NCBI GenBank assembly: GCA_900545815.1 | Contig: URAM01000041.1 | Span: 1 to 10,934, forward strand | Origin: an uncultured Eubacteriales bacterium | Lineage (GTDB): Bacteria; Bacillota; Clostridia; Oscillospirales; Oscillospiraceae | Reading direction: 5' to 3' | DNA: 10,934 nt | Shown: piece after piece, positions 6,727-10,934 of the stretch | Numbering within the stretch: the stretch's first letter is position 1 | How the letters are laid out: each line of letters opens with the position of its first letter | Program-made: the position numbers and the translations under genes | Notes under the pieces: generated by a model | Databases searched by the model: none | What the model was told of the DNA's origin: nothing | What the model saw: only the letters and a program-made list of their open reading frames with translations

Positions 6727-6746
6727 TCTGCTCCCAAAGGAGCAGA
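6727..6746 (+). repeat. Small hairpin after the spore protein gene
   Basis: An 8-bp perfect stem, TCTGCTCC (6727-6734) with GGAGCAGA (6739-6746), has a CAAA loop. It begins 4 bases after the stop codon and has no T tract. Together with the next hairpin it forms a double-hairpin transcript end. Confidence 0.65.
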
Positions 6747-6748
6747 AG

Positions 6749-6779
6749 AAAAAGCGGAGGTAAAAACCTCCGCTTTTTT
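6749..6779. terminator. Two-way terminator between convergent genes
   Basis: A perfect 13-bp stem, AAAAAGCGGAGGT (6749-6761) with ACCTCCGCTTTTT (6766-6778), has an AAAA loop. The plus strand ends in TTTTTT, and the A run on the 5' arm supplies a T tract for the minus strand. It therefore serves both the spore protein gene (+) and the recG / GCAxxG operon (-), whose last stop is only 9 bases away. Confidence 0.93.
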
Positions 6780-6787
6780 GTATGCAG

Positions 6788-7189
6788 TTACTTCCCTTCC
6801 TTGGCCAGCAATTCCTCTGCCAGCTGGATGGACTCCAGGATCATACCGTCACAGTGCGCCTTCTTATTCATCTTGACCACTTCCTGATTCCTGCGCAGCA
6901 GGTCGGGGCAGTTCAGGCTGCCGCCGTGACGTTCCTTCAGGATGCGCAGGTACTCGGACACGGTGGCATCGCTGGCGCCCTTGAGTCCCAGCACCATCAG
7001 GCCGCCGGTGATGGCGCCGCAGGTGGAGCCAATCTTCATGCCGACACCGAAGTTCTTGGACAGCCGCTTGGCCATGTCGTGATCCAGCCCCATCTCCTCC
7101 CACTTGGGGATCAGGACGGACTGGGCGCAGTTATAGTTGCCGCAGCTTCCGCTGCGCAGTTCTTTTGCTCGTTCCATTGCTTTACTCAT
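6788..7189 (-). CDS. C_GCAxxG_C_C family putative redox-active protein
   Basis: A 133-residue cytoplasmic protein with five cysteines (16, 21, 57, 94, 113) in the order expected for the C_GCAxxG_C_C family: NCAQSV (C21), STCGAITGGLMVLGL (C57), NCPDLL (C94) and HCDGMI (C113), plus an extra C16 in GSCGNYNC. Family members are described as putative redox-active or metal-binding proteins; no substrate is established to my knowledge. No signal peptide or membrane span is seen. ATG at 7189 is chosen because AAAGGAG (7200-7206, minus strand) is 10 bases upstream; the out-of-frame ATG at 7196 is too close to it. It starts 24 bases after the recG stop, so it is probably translated from the recG transcript, and ends at the two-way terminator. 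Confidence 0.9.
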   Translation of the reverse strand: MSKAMERAKELRSGSCGNYNCAQSVLIPKWEEMGLDHDMAKRLSKNFGVGMKIGSTCGAITGGLMVLGLKGASDATVSEYLRILKERHGGSLNCPDLLRRNQEVVKMNKKAHCDGMILESIQLAEELLAKEGK

Positions 7190-7213
7190 TGCTCATACGC
7201 TCCTTTGTCTTTG

Positions 7214-9271
7214 TCAGTTCAATCGGTTTTCATTGTCCTCAAATTGTACTCTTACATGGTCTAGGATACCCCGATTTTCTGGCTTTTGCAACCCCGGATC
7301 GTCATTTAACAGCCACTCCGCCCCTTCTTTCGCCTCTTGCAGCACCTGTACATCCTCCACTAGGTCGGCCAGCTGCAACTGGGGCAGGCCGTGCTGTCTC
7401 TGGCCGAAGAAATCGCCGGGGCCACGGAGTTTCAAATCTTCTTCCGCAATTTGGAAGCCATCATTGGTGGCACAGAGCGCTTTCAGCCGCTGGCGCGTCT
7501 CCTTTCCTTGGTGGGAGGAGACTAGGACGCAATAGGATTTGGCGTCCCCTCGTCCCACCCGTCCACGGAGCTGGTGGAGCTGGGAAAGGCCGAAGCGTTC
7601 TGCGTTCTCAATGACCATCAGCGTCGCCCGAGGTACGTCCACGCCTACCTCGATGACGGTAGTGGCGCAGAGGATGTCGATTTTTCCGGCGGCAAAGGCG
7701 GCCATGACCGCTTCCTTGTCCTTCCCCTTCATCTTCCCGTGGAGCAGACCTACCCGCAGGTCGGGAAAGATTTTGGTCTGCAAGGTCTGGGCGTAGGTGG
7801 TCACCGCCTTCAAGTCCTGGCCGCCCTCCTGCCCCTCCTCCACGGCGGGACAGACCATATACACCTGGTGTCCTTCCTGGACTTGCTTGCGCACGAACCC
7901 ATACATCCGCTGTCGAAGGGCTTCTCCTACCAAGAACGTATCTACGTTCTGGCGTCCTGGCGGGCGTTCATCGATGATGGACACCTCCAAGTCCCCGTAC
8001 AGCAGCAGCGCCAGCGTTCTGGGGATGGGGGTGGCGGACATGACCAGCATATGGGGGCGGACAGCGCCTCCCTTTTGTGCCAAGGCCGCCCGCTGATTGA
8101 CACCGAACCGGTGTTGTTCATCGGTGATGACCAATCCCAGGTTGGCAAAGGTCACCCCATCGGTGAGCAGAGCGTGGGTGCCCACCACCAAGTCTACGGC
8201 TCCGGTGGCCATGGCGTCATAAACTTTTCGCTTCTCCGCCGCCCGAAGGGAGCCGGTGAGCAGCCCCACCCGAATGCCACTGGGCGCCAGCAGGGTTTGC
8301 AGGGTCTGGGCGTGCTGCTGCGCCAAGATTTCTGTAGGCGCCATCAGGGCAGACTGATAGCCGTTCTGCGCCATAATCCACACACAAGCCGCGCCCACCA
8401 CCGTCTTGCCGCTGCCCACATCCCCTTGGAGCAGGCGGTTCATAGGGACGCCGCGGGTCAGGTCACGAGTTGCGTCCTCTGCCGCCCGCCGCTGGGCGCC
8501 GGTGAGCTGGAAGGGCAGCAGCGCGTAAAAGCCCCTCAGGTCGCCGTTGGCACAGCGGATGCCCACCTCCGCTGTCCGCCGCTGACGGAGTAAGGCCAGG
8601 CCGATGGAGAAGTAGAACAGCTCCTCAAAGACCAGCCGCCGTCGGGCGACAGCCAACTCCTCCCAGGACGGGGGGAAGTGGGCAATGCGGACGGCATAGG
8701 TGCGGGTGGCCAGGCGGTAGCGCTGTCGGATGGTCTGGGGCAAGTCCTCCGGCCACTCCGCCCAGGGCTGCTCCAGGCACCAGGCCACGGCGCTGGCCAA
8801 CAGGTGGTTGGAGATGCCGGCGGTCAAGGGGTAGATGGGCATGATACGGCCGGTGTCCTGCCGGCGCTGCTCCGGCTCGAAGACGGGGTTGGTCATCCCC
8901 TTCCGCCGCTGGGTGCCCTCTACCGTGCCGTAAAACACATAGGACTGCCCCACTTGCAGGGCGGTGCGGACGTAGCTCTGACCGAAAAAGGTGAGATACA
9001 ACATTCCACTGTCGTCCGCCGCTCGGAGACGGGTCACTTCCCTTCCCTTGGTGATGCGGGTGGTGCGGGGCGCTTCCACCACCACAGCCGCCACGCAGCA
9101 TTTTTCCCCCACCGGTGCGCCCTCCACTGGATACACCGTCCGGCGGTCTTCATACTGCCGTGGAAACCAGCGGAGCAAGTCATCCGCCGTCTCCAGCCCT
9201 AATTTTTGCAGTCGCGCCTCCCGAGCAGGGCCGATGCCGGGAAGCATTTGGATGGGGCGTTCCATGTCCAT
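7214..9271 (-). CDS. recG: ATP-dependent DNA helicase RecG
   Basis: RecG remodels stalled replication forks and Holliday junctions and unwinds R- and D-loops. Order along 685 residues: N-terminal PIQMLPGIGPAREARLQKLG helix-hairpin segment (about 4-23); OB-fold wedge domain (about 50-150); helicase lobe 1 with Walker A GDVGSGKT (283-290), TEILA (motif Ia) and DEQH (384-387); motif III SATPIPRT; lobe 2 with motifs V/VI in TTVIEVGVDVP and QLRGRVGRG; then the RecG C-terminal region with DLKLRGPGDFFGQRQHG. Length is normal for the family. The frame is open to an ATG at 9295, but the purine-rich GGAGG-type site lies between 9275 and 9287, inside that extension, and a promoter at 9306-9314 predicts a start only a few bases before 9295. 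ATG 9271 (or 9265) is therefore preferred. First gene of a two-gene operon. Confidence 0.96.
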   Translation of the reverse strand: MDMERPIQMLPGIGPAREARLQKLGLETADDLLRWFPRQYEDRRTVYPVEGAPVGEKCCVAAVVVEAPRTTRITKGREVTRLRAADDSGMLYLTFFGQSYVRTALQVGQSYVFYGTVEGTQRRKGMTNPVFEPEQRRQDTGRIMPIYPLTAGISNHLLASAVAWCLEQPWAEWPEDLPQTIRQRYRLATRTYAVRIAHFPPSWEELAVARRRLVFEELFYFSIGLALLRQRRTAEVGIRCANGDLRGFYALLPFQLTGAQRRAAEDATRDLTRGVPMNRLLQGDVGSGKTVVGAACVWIMAQNGYQSALMAPTEILAQQHAQTLQTLLAPSGIRVGLLTGSLRAAEKRKVYDAMATGAVDLVVGTHALLTDGVTFANLGLVITDEQHRFGVNQRAALAQKGGAVRPHMLVMSATPIPRTLALLLYGDLEVSIIDERPPGRQNVDTFLVGEALRQRMYGFVRKQVQEGHQVYMVCPAVEEGQEGGQDLKAVTTYAQTLQTKIFPDLRVGLLHGKMKGKDKEAVMAAFAAGKIDILCATTVIEVGVDVPRATLMVIENAERFGLSQLHQLRGRVGRGDAKSYCVLVSSHQGKETRQRLKALCATNDGFQIAEEDLKLRGPGDFFGQRQHGLPQLQLADLVEDVQVLQEAKEGAEWLLNDDPGLQKPENRGILDHVRVQFEDNENRLN

Positions 9272-9274
9272 GGA

Positions 9275-9287
9275 CTCCCTCCCTTCC
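9275..9287 (-). promoter_or_regulatory. Ribosome binding site that decides the recG start
   Basis: On the minus strand this reads GGAAGGGAGGGAG. GGAGGG (9277-9282) is 5 bases from ATG 9271 and 11 from ATG 9265. Upstream of the longest possible start (9295) there is no purine-rich site. Confidence 0.7.
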
Positions 9288-9305
9288 TTGTCCATTTCTA
9301 CACTT

Positions 9306-9314
9306 ATTATACCA
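9306..9314 (-). promoter_or_regulatory. Extended -10 promoter for recG
   Basis: On the minus strand the sequence is TGGTATAAT: a perfect TATAAT with the TGn extension. The -35 is weak (TTTCAG at 17-base or TTCAGA at 16-base spacing), which fits an extended -10 promoter. The transcript would start near 9299. Confidence 0.78.
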
Positions 9315-9339
9315 GCCTTGCCGCTTTTCTGAAATCCTC

Positions 9340-9375
9340 AAAAACGGATCTTCGATGAGAAAACCGGCCGTTTTT
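9340..9375. repeat. Inverted repeat between the divergent promoters
   Basis: AAAAACGG (9340-9347) pairs with CCGTTTTT (9368-9375) across a 20-base loop. It sits between the recG promoter and the ROK gene promoter. The T-rich end resembles a terminator but there is no upstream gene on the plus strand to terminate; it may be a divergent-region operator or chance. Confidence 0.4.
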
Positions 9376-9382
9376 CTTCCTT

Positions 9383-9412
9383 TTGGCACTTGCTTTTTCC
9401 TTATGGTATGAT
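9383..9412 (+). promoter_or_regulatory. Promoter candidate for the ROK-family gene
   Basis: TTGGCA (9383-9388) and TATGAT (9407-9412) are 18 bases apart, with TGG directly before the -10 (extended -10). It would give a leader of about 100 bases. A second TATGAT lies at 9440-9445 inside a repeat of the same 12-base word, so two starts are possible. Confidence 0.65.
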
Positions 9413-9450
9413 AAAATAGAAAAGTGTTTTGTATAACAGTATGATAAAAT
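9406..9450. repeat. 12-base direct repeat, 33 bases apart
   Basis: GTATGATAAAAT occurs at 9406-9417 and again exactly at 9439-9450. The 33-base offset is close to three turns of the helix, so both copies face the same side. Each includes a TATGAT -10-like hexamer. They could be paired operator half-sites for the adjacent ROK repressor or a tandem promoter; both readings are inference. Confidence 0.7.
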
Positions 9451-9515
9451 GGTCTTGATAGGCGAACATCCCCGTTTTCGCCTGGAAGAAACCGATTTTG
9501 AAGGAGTGCATCCCT

Positions 9516-10646
9516 ATGAGCACCTATAACACCGCCGATCTGCGCAGACAGAATCGAAGCCGTGTATTTCGCTATATTTTCGACTCGGAGACCCCCGTCA
9601 CCAAGCAGGAGATCGCCCAATCTCTCTCCCTGAGCCTGCCCACTGTGGGGCAGAACCTAAAGGAGTTACAGGAGTGCGGGCTCCTGGAAACCCAGGGCAC
9701 GTTTCACTCCACCGGTGGACGCAAGCCCCGTGCCATCGGCGTGGCCGCCGGAGTACGCTGCGCCGTGGGCATCATGATCTCCGTATACCATATCCACATG
9801 GTGTGCATCGACCTGCGCGCCAACCTCATCTGCCAGACCTCTATCATCTGCGACTTCGCCGCCACCGATGAATACTTTCACAACATGGCAGTAGAGTTGG
9901 AGCAGTTTTTGGACGAGTACCACATCGACCGCAGTCATCTGCTGGGGGTGGGGGTGGCGCTGCCTGGCATCGTGGACGAAGCCCACGAGACAGTGACCCT
10001 TTCTCCCTTTGTGGAGGCGGAGGAGTTCCCCACCCAACAGCTCAAGCAGTATATCCCCTACCCCTGCTTTATCGAAAATGACGCCAATGCCGGCGGCATC
10101 GCTGAGTGGTGGAACCACAAGGATCGGGAGCACGAGAGCATGGTCTATCTGTCCGTCCAGCGCGGTGTAGGTGGTGCGGTGCTGATGAACGGGGTGAGCT
10201 ACATGGGGCATCACCATCACAGCGGGGAGTTCGGCCATATGTGCATCGTTCCCCACGGCGAAAAGTGTTTGTGCGGCATGGAAGGCTGTTTGGAGGCATA
10301 CTGCTCCACCGCACGGATCAGCACCGACCTGGGCATCACTCGGGAGGAGTTCTTCGAGGGGCTGGAACAGGGCAATCCGGATTTCCAGGAACGCTGGGAC
10401 AAATATCTGGACTACCTGGCCATCGGCATCAACAACATCCGCATGGTGCTGGACTGCAACGTAGTGCTGGGCGGAGTGCTGGCACAATTTATGGAGCCGT
10501 ACATTGCCGATCTGCGCCAGCGGCTGTGCCGCATCAATCCCTTCGGCGGCGGCGGCAGCTATTTGGAGTTGTCTCGGTACCGCTCCTGGTCTACCTGTGT
10601 GGGGGTAGCGTTGTATTTTATTTCTGGGTTTATTGAATCTATTTGA
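9516..10646 (+). CDS. ROK-family transcriptional repressor (NagC/XylR type)
   Basis: A 376-residue regulator with an N-terminal winged helix-turn-helix (about 25-65; TKQEIAQSLSLSLPTVGQNL) and a ROK sugar-kinase-like domain. The ROK domain shows GVALPGIVD (146-154), ENDANA (187-192), GVGGAVLMNG (217-226) and the ROK zinc site: His241 with Cys251, Cys253 and Cys258 (CLCGMEGCLE). The first phosphate motif of ROK kinases (DxGxT) is replaced by MISVY (87-91), so it should bind but not phosphorylate a sugar, as in NagC/Mlc/XylR repressors. The ligand cannot be read from the sequence. ATG at 9516 is chosen because AAGGAG (9501-9506) is 9 bases upstream; the in-frame TTG at 9498 would place this RBS inside the gene. 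It is divergent from recG and followed by its own terminator, so its targets are probably elsewhere unless it regulates itself. Confidence 0.94.
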   Translation: MSTYNTADLRRQNRSRVFRYIFDSETPVTKQEIAQSLSLSLPTVGQNLKELQECGLLETQGTFHSTGGRKPRAIGVAAGVRCAVGIMISVYHIHMVCIDLRANLICQTSIICDFAATDEYFHNMAVELEQFLDEYHIDRSHLLGVGVALPGIVDEAHETVTLSPFVEAEEFPTQQLKQYIPYPCFIENDANAGGIAEWWNHKDREHESMVYLSVQRGVGGAVLMNGVSYMGHHHHSGEFGHMCIVPHGEKCLCGMEGCLEAYCSTARISTDLGITREEFFEGLEQGNPDFQERWDKYLDYLAIGINNIRMVLDCNVVLGGVLAQFMEPYIADLRQRLCRINPFGGGGSYLELSRYRSWSTCVGVALYFISGFIESI

Positions 10647-10653
10647 GCGGAAA

Positions 10654-10702
10654 AAGAACCACGCAACGTTGGAAGTGAACGTTGTGTGGTTCTTCTTTTA
10701 TT
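10654..10702 (+). terminator. Rho-independent terminator of the ROK gene
   Basis: A 17-bp stem pairs AAGAACCACGCAACGTT (10654-10670) with AACGTTGTGTGGTTCTT (10678-10694). It has a single G-U pair, a 7-base loop and a T-rich tail (CTTTTATT). It begins 7 bases after the stop. The A run on the 5' arm could also let it act in the other direction. Confidence 0.93.
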
Positions 10703-10716
10703 TTGCTCTACTATTA

Positions 10717-10934
10717 GGAGGGGAAACCCCCAGGGTAGGTTTGCATAATTGCTCATCCTTGTACTCCTACCCGAACCGTCCCCCCGCCTGTTGACAGGCG
10801 GGCCTACGCTAAAAACTTGCCACTGGCAAGTTTTCTTAACGCTGCGGCGCTGTCTGCGGACAGCGACAAGTGGCTTTGCCCCTGGTCCCCAGTTACCTTT
10901 TTCGTGAAAAAGGTAACCCAAAAAGCTTAATGCG
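10717..10934. repeat. Hairpin-rich non-coding element, running off the window
   Basis: No gene is supported here. The stretch contains a chain of short inverted repeats: GGGG/CCCC (10720-10730, loop AAA), GGGTAGG/CCTACCC (10733-10772, 26-base loop), CCCGCCTG/CAGGCGGG (10783-10802, loop TTGA), AAAACTTGCC/GGCAAGTTTT (10812-10834, loop ACT), CGCTGTC/GACAGCG (10848-10865, loop TGCG) and GTTACCTTTTT/AAAAAGGTAAC (10892-10917, loop CGTG). Arms are perfect and loops mostly 3-4 bases. This is typical of interspersed mosaic repeats or a structured RNA. A minus-strand open frame across it (10559-10921) is Arg/Gln/Pro-rich, crosses the ROK terminator, and is judged spurious. Confidence 0.65.

Noticed and set aside
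7574..8593. A 339-residue plus-strand open frame opposite recG
   Set aside because: RecG motifs on the minus strand are complete; the plus-strand product has no recognisable domain and no ribosome binding site that I could support.
10559..10921. A 120-residue minus-strand open frame at the right end
   Set aside because: It crosses the ROK terminator and several hairpins, overlaps the ROK gene end, and is Arg/Gln/Pro-rich without a domain; more likely a translated repeat.
10720..10934. CRISPR array or attachment site at the right end
   Set aside because: The hairpins differ from each other in sequence and length, and there are no regular spacers, integrase gene or tRNA.

Overview
The window looks like chromosomal core DNA from a spore-forming, GC-rich Clostridia, most likely a gut Oscillospiraceae/Ruminococcaceae relative. 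The basis is an alpha/beta-type small acid-soluble spore protein, an IreB-family protein, strong AGGAGG ribosome binding sites, near-consensus sigma-A promoters, and many T-tailed hairpin terminators in a coding background that favours G/C at third positions. No tRNA, rRNA, CRISPR array, transposase, phage gene or plasmid function was seen.

Layout. (1) Bases 1-2983 hold the 3' end of pheS, then all of pheT (phenylalanyl-tRNA synthetase), closed by a strong terminator. PheT is about 100 residues longer than usual because a second, degenerate copy of its N-terminal tRNA-binding fold seems to be inserted. (2) Bases 2997-3415 are a self-contained ireB unit with its own promoter, RBS and terminator. 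(3) Bases 3470-6332 form a two-gene unit: a TTG-started 97-residue protein of unknown function, then an 804-residue exported protein with eight SH3-like repeats and a C-terminal NlpC/P60 peptidase domain. (4) Bases 6465-6779 carry the spore protein gene, preceded by a leader hairpin. It converges on the next operon across a two-way terminator. (5) Bases 6788-9314, minus strand, hold recG followed 24 bases later by a C_GCAxxG_C_C-family cysteine-rich protein. (6) Bases 9315-9515 are a divergent control region with promoters on both strands and a phased 12-base direct repeat. (7) Bases 9516-10694 encode a ROK-family repressor (NagC/XylR type) and its terminator. (8) Bases 10717-10934 are non-coding and packed with short perfect hairpins; they look like an interspersed repeat or structured RNA element that runs off the window edge.

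How they fit together. Most genes are housekeeping: translation (PheST), recombination and repair (RecG), cell-wall control (IreB) and cell-wall hydrolysis (SH3-NlpC/P60), and spore DNA protection (SASP). The ROK protein probably controls a sugar-related gene set, but no target lies in the window. I found no clear defence, biosynthetic or mobile system. The most unusual points are the extended PheT, the hairpin-rich right end, the uncharacterised 97-residue protein paired with the wall hydrolase, and the phased repeats upstream of the ROK gene.
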